Assembly: GCA_023230855.1 (NCBI GenBank)
Contig: JALNWQ010000013.1
Span: 1-64,000, forward strand
DNA: 64,000 nucleotides
From: Solirubrobacteraceae bacterium
GTDB taxonomy: Bacteria; Actinomycetota; Thermoleophilia; Solirubrobacterales; Solirubrobacteraceae
Direction of reading: 5' to 3'
Made by a program: the position numbers and the translations under genes. Positions 33,724-41,397 of this stretch are shown here, one piece after another; the first letter of the stretch is position 1, and each line of letters opens with the position of its first letter. Under the pieces are notes generated by a model. The model was not told the DNA's origin, did no database searches, and saw only the letters and a list, made by a program, of their open reading frames with translations.

Positions 33724-35156
33724 CGGGCGTCGCCCTCCCGCGCGAGGACGATCTGCTGCACGTCGATGTACCCCGACGCGAACCCGGCGCGCGAGTAGTC
33801 GAGGTAGTAGCGCCACAGCCGCCGGAACCGGGCGTCGAACCCCAGCTCGTCCAGATCGGACGCGGCGGCGGAGCAGCGGGCCTCCCAGCGGCGCAGCGTC
33901 TCGGCGTAGTGCGCGCCCATCGACAGGCGGTCGACGATCCGCAGGTCGGTGTGGCGGCGGCAGGTGCGGTCGATCGCCGCGGTCGACGGCAGCGACCCGC
34001 CGGGGAACACGTGCTTCGTGATCCACGTGCGCGTGTCGCGGACCGCGCGCAGCCGCTCGTCGGGCATCGTGATCGCCTGCAGGCCGACCCGGCCGCCGGG
34101 AGCGAGGCGCGCGTCGAGGGTGCGGAAGTACGCCGGCCAGAAGTGGTGGCCGACCGCCTCGATCATCTCGACCGACAGCACCGCGTCGTACGTGCCGGTG
34201 ACCTCGCGGTAGTCGCGCAGCCCGACGTCGACCCGGTCGGCGACGCCCGCGGCGGCGATCCGCTCGAGCGCGAGCGCCCGCTGCTCCCGCGACAACGTCA
34301 CGGTGTGGACGGTCGCGCCACGTCGGGCGGCGCGCAGGGCGAGCTCGCCCCACCCGGTGCCGATCTCCAGCACCCGGGTCCCGGGGCCCACGCCGGTGGC
34401 GTCGAGCAGCCGCTCGATCTTGCGGGCCTGCGCGGACTCCAGGTCCTCGTCGCCGGGGGGACCGGCGACGAGCAGCGCGCCGACGTGGTCGCGGGCGGGT
34501 CGCAGATCGGCCGGGAAGAGCGCGCTGCTGTAGCTCATCGTCGCGTCGAGGAACCGGGCGTAGAACGCGTTCGACAGGTCGTAGTGGTGCGACACGTTCT
34601 GCCGCGCCGCCTCGAGCGTGCCGCGCTGCGACCGCGGGGCGCGCGGCAGCACGAGCCCGCGGAACCGCTGCAGCGGGGCGGGGACGAGCGTCGCCGCCCG
34701 GCCGGCCAGGACGGTGAGGAACGCGGCGGGGTCGTCGGCGTCCCACGCCCCGGTGAGGTACGCCTCGCCGAACCCGATGAGCCCGTCGCGGCCCAGGCGC
34801 GCGTAGAGCTCGTCGGGCCGCACGACGACCATCCGCGGTCCGCCGGCGCCGCGGGTCGGCCCGTCGCCGTCGACGGTCACCGGCAGCCCGGCGACCGCGC
34901 GGCGGAAGAGCGCGGCGGCGACGCGCGCCCGGGCACGGGCGACCGGTCCGGTGCCGAGCGGCTCCAGGCCGGGCCACGCTCCCGGTCCGGTGGCGGGGCG
35001 GGCGTCGGCTCCGGGGTGCGGCGCCGTGTCGGTCCCGGTGACGCCTGCGGGCCGCGGACCGGTCAGACGGGTCGGGGATGCGGTCGTCCGGGCGGCGGTC
35101 GTTCCGGGCTCCGTGGGGTCGGTGGACGTCGCCGGGGGCGGGGCGGCGGTGCTCAC
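33720..35156 (-). CDS. Cyclopropane-fatty-acid synthase family SAM methyltransferase
   Basis: 478 aa. A ~70-residue Pro/Thr/Ala-rich N-terminus precedes an N-terminal Cfa domain (YARLGRDGLIGFGEAYLTGA) and the methyltransferase core: NVSHHYDLSNAFYARFLDATMSYS in two parts, SAM motif VLEIGTGWGELAL, SVEMIEAVG and YFRTLDARLAPGG. It would methylate or cyclopropanate double bonds of membrane-lipid acyl chains. The partner flavoprotein suggests a methyl-branched or further oxidised (furan-type) product rather than a simple cyclopropane ring. GTG start, overlapping the fusion gene's stop. Confidence 0.87.
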   Translation of the reverse strand: MSTAAPPPATSTDPTEPGTTAARTTASPTRLTGPRPAGVTGTDTAPHPGADARPATGPGAWPGLEPLGTGPVARARARVAAALFRRAVAGLPVTVDGDGPTRGAGGPRMVVVRPDELYARLGRDGLIGFGEAYLTGAWDADDPAAFLTVLAGRAATLVPAPLQRFRGLVLPRAPRSQRGTLEAARQNVSHHYDLSNAFYARFLDATMSYSSALFPADLRPARDHVGALLVAGPPGDEDLESAQARKIERLLDATGVGPGTRVLEIGTGWGELALRAARRGATVHTVTLSREQRALALERIAAAGVADRVDVGLRDYREVTGTYDAVLSVEMIEAVGHHFWPAYFRTLDARLAPGGRVGLQAITMPDERLRAVRDTRTWITKHVFPGGSLPSTAAIDRTCRRHTDLRIVDRLSMGAHYAETLRRWEARCSAAASDLDELGFDARFRRLWRYYLDYSRAGFASGYIDVQQIVLAREGDAR

Positions 35157-37249
35157 TGGACGTGCTCCTGGGGGTCGTGCGTCGGTCGGTCGAAGCGGCG
35201 GTGGCCGCGGGCCCACAGCGCGATGCCGTGGACGCGGATGAGGAGGGCGCCGCGCAGGGCGGCGGTCGCGGCGCGTGCGGGCGTGGCGTCGGTCGGCGCG
35301 CCGGTGAGCGTCGCGTCGAACGTCGCCGGCGCCCCGTGCTCGTCGCTGCGCAGGCGGACGGAGAACGCGACGCGCTCGGCGGTGGGGGTGGGCACCCACA
35401 GCTCGTACCCGCCCACGGCGTCGTGGAACGGCGACACGTACATCGCCTTGTCGGTCCGGGCGCGGTCGTCGGCGTCGGGCCGGACGAGGTACGCGTGCCG
35501 GTCGCCGTACGTGTTGTGGACCTCGACGACGACCGCCGCGCGCGTCCCGTCGCCGCGCTCGCACCAGAAGACGCTGATCGGGTTGAAGCAGAACCCCCAC
35601 GCGCGCGGCAGTGTCGCCATCAGCACCCGGCCGGGACCGTGCGCGTCGGCGAGCGTGACGTCGTGCGCGGCGAGGAACCGATCGACGTTGCCGCGGATCG
35701 TCCCGTGCGGGTCGCCGAGGTGGTCGCGCGCCTGGAACGACCCCCGCCACAGGGCGGCACGACCGTGGTCGGGCAGGTCGTCCACGTCGACGACCCACAG
35801 GTGCGAGCGGGCCTCGAACGCGTTCGGTCGTGGCGTCCGCCGGCGGTGGTGGAGCGTCGTGCGGTAGATCGCCCCGGGCGCGAGGCCCCGGTCGGCGGCG
35901 GGCCGGTGGGCGGGGACGACCGGCGCGTCCCACGTGAGCCCGAGCCGCTCGGCGGCGCGCGCGCCGGACCGGGCCCCGTCCTCGTGGAACCCCCAGCCGC
36001 CCCACGCCCCGGCGAACGCGATCCGCGCGGTGTCGCACTCCGCCTGCCGGCGTTGCGCGGCGACGGACTCGACGGTGTACCGCGGGTGCTCGTACGGCAT
36101 CTCGTCGATGACGGTCGCCAGGTCGACGAGGTCGCCTCCGCCGAGGGTGACGAGGAACCGCCGGTCGCCCAGGTCGACCCCGTCGGCGACGCGCGGGATC
36201 CGCATCAGCCGGGTCAGGTCGTACGTGACGGTCAGCGCGCCGTCCGGCGGGGCGGTCCCGGCGGGCCGGCGCAGGTGGTTCCACGACGCGCGCGCGTGCG
36301 GGGAGCGCGGCAGGACCGACGTGTCGGTGTGCAGCAGCGCGACGTTGCGCGCGTACGGGATCGCCCCGAGCACCTCGCGCTGCACGGGGGTGGGGTCGCG
36401 GAGGAACGCCAGCGCCTGGCCGGGGTGCGCGGCGACGACCGCGGCGTCGAACCGCGAGACGGCGCCGTCGGCGGTCGTCACGACGACGCCGTCCGCGTCC
36501 TCCGTGAGCGCCGCGACCGGCGACCCGGTGCGGACCTCGCCGCCGGCGGCGACGATCGCCGCGGCGACCCGGTCGACGTACGTCCGCGACCCGCCGACGA
36601 CGGTCCGCCACGTCGGCGAGCCGAGCACCTGGAGCATCCCGTGGTGCTGGAGGAAGGCGAAGAGGTGCCGCGCCGGGTACTCGAGCGCGCGGTCCGGCTC
36701 GCACGACCAGACCGCGGCGACGAGCGGCGCCATGACGTGGGTGCGGAACCGGTCGGAGAACCGTCCGCGGTCGAGGAACGCGCCGAGCGTCTCGGGCGGG
36801 CCGTCGCCCTCGGGCGCCTCGAGCGTTCGGCGGGCCATGCGGTGCAGCCGCGGCAGCTCGGCGAGCGCCCGCACGTGCGACGGCCGCCGCGTCGCCGGGG
36901 TGGGGAACAGCCCGCGCACGCCGCGCGCGCCGGCCCACTCGATCCCGGTCTCGTCGCAGCGGACCGACAGCGACATCTCCGACGGTCGGGTCGCGACGTC
37001 GAGCTCGGCGAAGAGCCGGCGCAGCGTCGGGTAGGTCCGGTCGTTGTGGACGATGAACCCGGTGTCGATCGGCACCGTGCGCCGCCGGCCGGGCGGGCCG
37101 ACGGTCACGTCGTGCGTGTCGGCGTGCCCGCCGAGCCGGTCGTCCGCCTCGATGAGCGTCACCCGGGCGTGGCGCGCGGCGACGTACGCGGCGGTGAGCC
37201 CGGACACGCCGGAGCCGATGACGACGACGGTACGTGACGATCGACGCAT
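35153..37249 (-). CDS. Fusion of FAD-dependent amine-oxidase-like desaturase/reductase and DUF1365
   Basis: 698 aa. Residues ~1-435 form a flavin amine-oxidase-type protein: VVVIGSGVSGLTAAYVAARH, EADDRLGGHADTH, then VPIDTGFIVHNDRTYP, ending with IAFAGAWGGWGFHEDGARSG. Residues ~455-698 are DUF1365: AIYRTTLHHRRRTPRPNAF, DHLGDPHGTIRGNVDRFLA, PRAWGFCFNPISVFWCE, KAMYVSPFHDA. These two proteins are usually separate adjacent genes. The flavoprotein is thought to alter double bonds in acyl chains next to the Cfa-like methyltransferase. It is first in the operon and has its own promoter-like region. Domain boundaries are estimated by eye. Confidence 0.85.
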   Translation of the reverse strand: MRRSSRTVVVIGSGVSGLTAAYVAARHARVTLIEADDRLGGHADTHDVTVGPPGRRRTVPIDTGFIVHNDRTYPTLRRLFAELDVATRPSEMSLSVRCDETGIEWAGARGVRGLFPTPATRRPSHVRALAELPRLHRMARRTLEAPEGDGPPETLGAFLDRGRFSDRFRTHVMAPLVAAVWSCEPDRALEYPARHLFAFLQHHGMLQVLGSPTWRTVVGGSRTYVDRVAAAIVAAGGEVRTGSPVAALTEDADGVVVTTADGAVSRFDAAVVAAHPGQALAFLRDPTPVQREVLGAIPYARNVALLHTDTSVLPRSPHARASWNHLRRPAGTAPPDGALTVTYDLTRLMRIPRVADGVDLGDRRFLVTLGGGDLVDLATVIDEMPYEHPRYTVESVAAQRRQAECDTARIAFAGAWGGWGFHEDGARSGARAAERLGLTWDAPVVPAHRPAADRGLAPGAIYRTTLHHRRRTPRPNAFEARSHLWVVDVDDLPDHGRAALWRGSFQARDHLGDPHGTIRGNVDRFLAAHDVTLADAHGPGRVLMATLPRAWGFCFNPISVFWCERGDGTRAAVVVEVHNTYGDRHAYLVRPDADDRARTDKAMYVSPFHDAVGGYELWVPTPTAERVAFSVRLRSDEHGAPATFDATLTGAPTDATPARAATAALRGALLIRVHGIALWARGHRRFDRPTHDPQEHVQ

Positions 37250-37255
37250 CGACGA

Positions 37256-37293
37256 GTCCTACGACCGAGGACGCCGATCGGATGCATCGGATG
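37256..37293 (-). promoter_or_regulatory. Promoter region of the lipid-photolyase operon with direct repeats
   Basis: TAGGAC (minus strand, 37256-37261) lies 6 nt before the ATG. At the -35 distance is an exact direct repeat, ATCGGATG-C-ATCGGATG (37277-37293), a 9-bp period. No ECF-type GGAAC element is obvious. The repeats are candidate half-sites for a stress- or light-responsive regulator. Confidence 0.5.
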
Positions 37294-37385
37294 TCGAGCA
37301 CCGTGATCGACGCGGGATCGGGGGCGGCCGGGCGCCCGCCACCAGAGCGGTCCGGAGCCCACCGACCGGCCCGCCACCGGATCCG

Positions 37386-37415
37386 TTGGACGCCACCCCC
37401 GCCCCGGCGTAGGCT
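37386..37415 (+). promoter_or_regulatory. Promoter of the WS/DGAT gene
   Basis: TTGGAC (37386-37391), an 18-bp spacer and TAGGCT (37410-37415) fit a housekeeping promoter. Unlike most genes here it leaves a leader of about 55 nt with a strong Shine-Dalgarno stretch (GGGGGGAGCGGAG) before the ATG at 37479. Confidence 0.65.
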
Positions 37416-37478
37416 CGCGCCAGCCGCCGCTGACGGTGGCCGGAGCCCGCCGGGGGCGGGGGGAGCGGAGAAGACGAG

Positions 37479-38930
37479 ATGGTGCGGATCCTCAAGCCGA
37501 TGGACGCCGTGTGGTTGCTCAACGAGCGGGGCGACACGCCCGCGCACGTGGGGTGCCTCATCGAGTGCACGCCGCCGCCGGACGCCGGGCCTGGGTTCCT
37601 CCTCGACGTCGTCGCCCGGTGGCGGAAGAGGACGACGTTCGTCGAGCCGTTCAACCTGCGGCCGCGGATGGTGCCGCTGCCGCGGTGGGAGGTCGTCCCC
37701 GACGACGAGATCGACCTGGACTACCACCTGCGGCACTCCGCGCTGCCGCGTCCCGGCAGCCAGCGCGAGCTCGGCGTCCTCGTGTCGCGCCTGCACTCGC
37801 ACCCGCTGGACCGCAACCGGCCGCTGTGGGAGTGCCACGTCATCGAGGGCCTCGCCGACGGCCGCTTCGCGGTGTACTTCAAGGTCCACCACTCGCAGCT
37901 CGACGGCGTCGCGGGGCTGCGCGCGATCGGCCGGACGCTCACCGCCGACCCGGACGCCGTCGACCACCCGCCGATCTGGGCCGACCGGCACCGTGCGGAG
38001 CGGGCGGCGGCCGACCGTGATCGCGGCGCGCAGGGCGCCCCGGCCGGCGGAGACGGCGGGTCCGCGGTGGCCCGCGCCCCCCGCCGTGGCGTCGAGCGGA
38101 TCCGGCGCGTCGGCGGGTCGACCCGCGCCGTCACCCGGCTCCTCGGCGACCAGGTCCGCGAGGTCGCCCGCCCGCGCGACCCGGGCCGCGCGGTGCCGTT
38201 CCGCACGCCGACGACGGTGTTCAACGGTGGGATCCACGCGCCGCGGCGCTACGCCACCCAGCACCTGCCGATGGACCGGATGCGGACGATGGCCAAGGCG
38301 GCCGGGGTGACCGTCAACGACCTCTTCCTCACGCTCTGCGGGTCGGCGTTGCGGCGCTACCTCACCGAGATCGACGCGCTGCCCGACCGCGACCTCGTCG
38401 CGGCGCTGCCGGTGTCGGTCCGCGATGCGGCGGACCAGGGCGGCGGCAACGCGATCACGTTCATCCACGGCCGGCTGGGCGTCGACGTCGCCGACCCGTG
38501 CGAGCGGCTGCAGGCGGTCTCGGCGTCCACCCGCATCGCCAAGGACCTGCTGGCCCCGGTGCCGTCGTCGGCGATGGACACCTACACGCTGTTCCTCATG
38601 GGGCCGTACATCAGTCAGCTCGCCGTCGGGCTGGGCGCGCACGTCAAGCCGATGCACAACCTCGTCGTGTCGAACGTGCCCGGCCCGCCCGAGCAGCGCT
38701 ACCTCGACGGCGCGACCGTCGACTGCATCTTCCCGCTGTCGCTCCTCTTCGACGGGCAGGCGCTGAACGTCACCGCGGTGAGCTACGCCGGCACGTTCTG
38801 CATCGGGTTCACCGGCTGCCGCGACAGCCTGCCGAGCATGCAGCGCCTCGCCGTGTACTGGGGCGAGGCCGCGGACGACCTGGAGCAGGGCCTGGGCCTC
38901 ACGGCGCGGGAGGCCGAGGCGGTCGCCTGA
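37479..38930 (+). CDS. Wax ester synthase/diacylglycerol acyltransferase (WS/DGAT)
   Basis: 483 aa. The catalytic HHxxxDG motif is H137-H138-S-Q-L-D-G143, with PLWE (116-119) before it and the conserved NDLFLTLCGSALR and LVVSNVPGPP blocks in the second half. It esterifies acyl-CoA to fatty alcohol or diacylglycerol, making storage wax or triacylglycerol at the membrane or lipid bodies. The adjacent acyl-CoA ligases, thioesterase and lipid-modification operon fit a lipid-storing actinobacterium. It is divergent from the lipid-photolyase operon and has its own promoter and Shine-Dalgarno. Confidence 0.92.
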   Translation: MVRILKPMDAVWLLNERGDTPAHVGCLIECTPPPDAGPGFLLDVVARWRKRTTFVEPFNLRPRMVPLPRWEVVPDDEIDLDYHLRHSALPRPGSQRELGVLVSRLHSHPLDRNRPLWECHVIEGLADGRFAVYFKVHHSQLDGVAGLRAIGRTLTADPDAVDHPPIWADRHRAERAAADRDRGAQGAPAGGDGGSAVARAPRRGVERIRRVGGSTRAVTRLLGDQVREVARPRDPGRAVPFRTPTTVFNGGIHAPRRYATQHLPMDRMRTMAKAAGVTVNDLFLTLCGSALRRYLTEIDALPDRDLVAALPVSVRDAADQGGGNAITFIHGRLGVDVADPCERLQAVSASTRIAKDLLAPVPSSAMDTYTLFLMGPYISQLAVGLGAHVKPMHNLVVSNVPGPPEQRYLDGATVDCIFPLSLLFDGQALNVTAVSYAGTFCIGFTGCRDSLPSMQRLAVYWGEAADDLEQGLGLTAREAEAVA

Positions 38931-39065
38931 CGGCGCGGGCGGGCCATCCCGCCGCGGGCGTGCGGTTCGCGGGCGGGACGGAACCGGTCCCCCGTTCGGC
39001 GGGAGTCCGCGCGGCCTCGCCCGCGACGCCGGGGCCGCGGCGGCGTCCTGTGCGACGCTCCCGTG

Positions 39066-40034
39066 ATGCGCGCCGTCTACGTCGAGTCGTTCAACGCCGA
39101 GGATCCCGCCGCCGCGGTCGTGGTCGGGGACCGGCCCGAGCCGGTGCTGCCGGGCGACGACTGGACGGTCGTCACCGTCCGCGCCGGGTCGCTGAACCAC
39201 CACGACATCTTCAGCCTCAAGGGCGTGGCGCTCAAGGAGGGCCAGCTGCCGATGATCCTCGGCACCGACGTCGCCGGGGTGACCGACGACGGTCGCGAGG
39301 TCGTCGTCCACGGCGTCGTCAACGACCCGTCGTGGTTGGGCGACGAGGCGCTCGACCCGCGGATGTCGCTCTTCAGCGAGCGGCACCAGGGCACGCTCGC
39401 CGAGCGGGTCGCGGTGCCGCGACGCAACCTCATCGACAAGCCCGCGGGCCTGTCGTTCGAGCAGGCGTCCTGCCTGCCGACGGCGTGGCTCACCGCGTAC
39501 CGGATGCTCTTCACCCAGGCCGCGCTGCAGCCCGGGCAGACGGTGCTCGTGCAGGGCAGCGCCGGCGGCCTGAGCACCGCGCTCATCGCGCTCGGCGCCG
39601 CCGCCGGCGTGACGGTGTGGGCCACGGGCCGCAGCGCCGAGAAGCGCGCGTACGCCGAGGCGCACGGCGCGGCGGCGACGTTCGAGCCGGGCACCCGCCT
39701 GCCGGATCGCGTCGACGCGGTGATGGACTCCGTCGGCGCGCCGACGTGGAAGCACTCGCTGCGCAGCCTCCGCAAGGGCGGCGTCATGGTCGTCAGCGGC
39801 GGCACCGGCGGCTACGCCGCCGAGGCCGAGGTCGCCCGGATCTTCGCGATGAACCTGCGGATCGTCGGATCGACGATGGGCACCCGCGACGAGCTCGAGC
39901 AGCTCATCGCGTTCATGGCCGCATCCGGCCTGCGCCCCGACGTCGACGAGGTCATGCCGCTCGAGGACGCCCCGCGCGCGTTCGCGAAGATGGAGTCCGG
40001 CGAGATCCGCGGCAAGATCGTCCTGACGCCCTGA
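39066..40034 (+). CDS. Zinc-type MDR alcohol dehydrogenase/quinone oxidoreductase
   Basis: 322 aa from ATG 39066 (a GTG at 39063 is also possible). MDR fold: SLNHHDIFSLKG in the catalytic domain, LGTDVAGV, QASCLPTAWLTAYRML, the NAD(P) Rossmann region VLVQGSAGGLSTALIALG and the C-terminal EDAPRAFAKMESGEIRGKIVL. The catalytic-zinc ligands are incomplete, so it is more like a zinc-independent quinone/enoyl reductase. The substrate is unknown. It stands alone after the WS/DGAT gene and ends in a strong hairpin shared with the convergent VOC gene. Confidence 0.8.
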   Translation: MRAVYVESFNAEDPAAAVVVGDRPEPVLPGDDWTVVTVRAGSLNHHDIFSLKGVALKEGQLPMILGTDVAGVTDDGREVVVHGVVNDPSWLGDEALDPRMSLFSERHQGTLAERVAVPRRNLIDKPAGLSFEQASCLPTAWLTAYRMLFTQAALQPGQTVLVQGSAGGLSTALIALGAAAGVTVWATGRSAEKRAYAEAHGAAATFEPGTRLPDRVDAVMDSVGAPTWKHSLRSLRKGGVMVVSGGTGGYAAEAEVARIFAMNLRIVGSTMGTRDELEQLIAFMAASGLRPDVDEVMPLEDAPRAFAKMESGEIRGKIVLTP

Positions 40035-40043
40035 TCGGGCCGT

Positions 40044-40074
40044 CCGGGCCCCGCGTCGCGCGACCGGGGCCCGG
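40044..40074. terminator. Bidirectional hairpin between convergent genes
   Basis: CCGGGCCCCG and CGGGGCCCGG form a perfect 10-bp G+C stem with an 11-nt loop, 10 nt beyond both the MDR stop and the VOC stop. No T-run, so it would act as an actinobacterial I-shaped terminator on either strand. Confidence 0.6.
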
Positions 40075-40084
40075 CCGCATCCGC

Positions 40085-40450
40085 TCACCCCACCGGGGCG
40101 TGGCGGTGGTGGAGCATCAGGTCGTTGCCGTCGGGGTCGCGGAACAGCGCCATGTGGCAGACGCCGGTGTCGAACGTCGGCGCGGTGAACTCGACCCCGG
40201 CGGCCTCGAGCTCGGCCTGGGCGGCCGCGACGTCGTCGACCTGCAGGGCCAGATGGCCGTTGCGCTGCGGCGCGAACGGGCGGCCGAGCTTCTCGGGCTC
40301 CCAGATCGCGATGCACGTGTCGCCGACCCAGAACTCGTAGTCGGCGTGCGGGTCGCGGCGCAGGCCGAGCGTCTCGCCGTAGAAGCGGGCGGCGCGATCG
40401 GCGTCCTGCGACGGGACGGAGACGAAGTCGATGCGGTTGACGGAGATCAT
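40085..40450 (-). CDS. VOC-family (glyoxalase/dioxygenase-fold) protein
   Basis: 121 aa, a single VOC unit of two beta-alpha-beta-beta-beta modules. RIDFVSVPSQDADRAARFYG opens the first module and GHLALQVDDVAAAQAELEAA the second, ending FRDPDGNDLMLHHR. Metal-binding candidates are His in GHLALQV and the final Asp/His region. Function is not determinable; such proteins include glyoxalases, dioxygenases and antibiotic-binding proteins. A GAGGG Shine-Dalgarno lies 7 nt before the ATG, one of the few SD starts here. It is downstream of the MOSC gene in the same direction. Confidence 0.78.
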   Translation of the reverse strand: MISVNRIDFVSVPSQDADRAARFYGETLGLRRDPHADYEFWVGDTCIAIWEPEKLGRPFAPQRNGHLALQVDDVAAAQAELEAAGVEFTAPTFDTGVCHMALFRDPDGNDLMLHHRHAPVG

Positions 40451-40506
40451 GGGAAGCCCTCGGGTCGGTGGGTGACGTTCGCGATGCAGTCTGCGGCCGA
40501 CAGCGG

Positions 40507-41229
40507 TCAGATCCCGTCCTGATTCGGGGCCGGCCCGAGCCGCCGGCCGGTGGCGTCCTCGACGACGCCGTCCGCGAGTCGGCGCTCGAACGTGCGCCGC
40601 CAGCTGTCGCCGAGCGCCGGTGCCGCCAGCAGCGCCGTGAGCGCCGCCCGGTCCAGCGGGTCGTGGTGCATCACGCGGTTGGCCTCGGCGATCGTGGCGG
40701 CGGGGTGGGGCCGCTCGAGCAGCTCGATCACCGCGCCCGTCGCGAGCGCGCCCGGCTCGAGCACCCGCAGGTAGTAGCCGGTGCGTCCGGTCCGCTCCAT
40801 CCACCGCACCGCGTCGCGCACGCGGTGGCGGGCACCGACCTTGAAGCACGGGTTGCGCGGCAGGCTGACCTCGGCGACGACGGCGTCGATCCGCCAGCGG
40901 TCGCCGACGCAGACGTCGTCCTCGACCGCGCCGCGGACGGTGAGGTTCTCGCCGAGCGCCGGCCGCGGCGCCGGTCGGCCTAGGCAGGACGAGAACCACG
41001 GGTAGTGCTCGGCGGGGTAGACGCAGATCGCCTTGTCGGGCCCGCCGTGGTGGCGCCGGTCGCCCTGCTCGTCGCCGTCGAGCCCGCCCACGGCCACCCC
41101 GATCGGGCCGGTCACCGCGCGCTTGGCGAACGCGCTGCGGACGACGCCCCCGGAGAACGGCAGGTCGGCCACCCGGCCGACGTGCACCGCCTCCACGCGC
41201 GCACGGGGGAGGAGGGGCGGGGCGGACAT
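40507..41229 (-). CDS. MOSC-domain protein (YiiM-like)
   Basis: 240 aa. The MOSC core reads RAVTGPIGVAVGGLDGDEQG, HHGGPDKAICVYPAEHYPWF, LGENLTVRG, then SLPRNPCFKVGARH with the conserved Cys. A C-terminal YiiM-type helical tail follows (YYLRVLEPGALATG ... ANRVMHHDPLDRAAL). Members bind molybdenum cofactor sulfur and in E. coli YiiM reduces N-hydroxylated compounds such as 6-N-hydroxylaminopurine. TAGAGT lies 8 nt before the ATG. No partner reductase is adjacent. Confidence 0.85.
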   Translation of the reverse strand: MSAPPLLPRARVEAVHVGRVADLPFSGGVVRSAFAKRAVTGPIGVAVGGLDGDEQGDRRHHGGPDKAICVYPAEHYPWFSSCLGRPAPRPALGENLTVRGAVEDDVCVGDRWRIDAVVAEVSLPRNPCFKVGARHRVRDAVRWMERTGRTGYYLRVLEPGALATGAVIELLERPHPAATIAEANRVMHHDPLDRAALTALLAAPALGDSWRRTFERRLADGVVEDATGRRLGPAPNQDGI

Positions 41230-41319
41230 CTCCCGGTCACTCTACGACCGTGCGCGTGGCCCGCACCGATCAGCCGCGGCGTCGGACGCTTTGATTCCGG
41301 CGCGTCTACCTGGCCCGTG

Positions 41320-41354
41320 CGCGGATCCCCATCGTCGGGCGTTGGGGATCCGCG
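41320..41354. terminator. 12-bp perfect hairpin
   Basis: CGCGGATCCCCA and TGGGGATCCGCG pair perfectly around an 11-nt loop, 43 nt past the stop of the minus-strand surface-protein gene and upstream of the MOSC gene. It probably terminates the surface-protein transcript; there is no T-run. Confidence 0.65.
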
Positions 41355-41397
41355 AAGGTGCCGCCGGCGTGCCCGGACTCACCGGGCCGCCGCGGGA

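Noticed and set aside
33720..40316. 2198-aa minus-strand frame
   Set aside because: Only the final third (from the GTG at 35156) has recognisable methyltransferase sequence. The rest is shadow frame under the FAD-DUF1365 and WS/DGAT genes.
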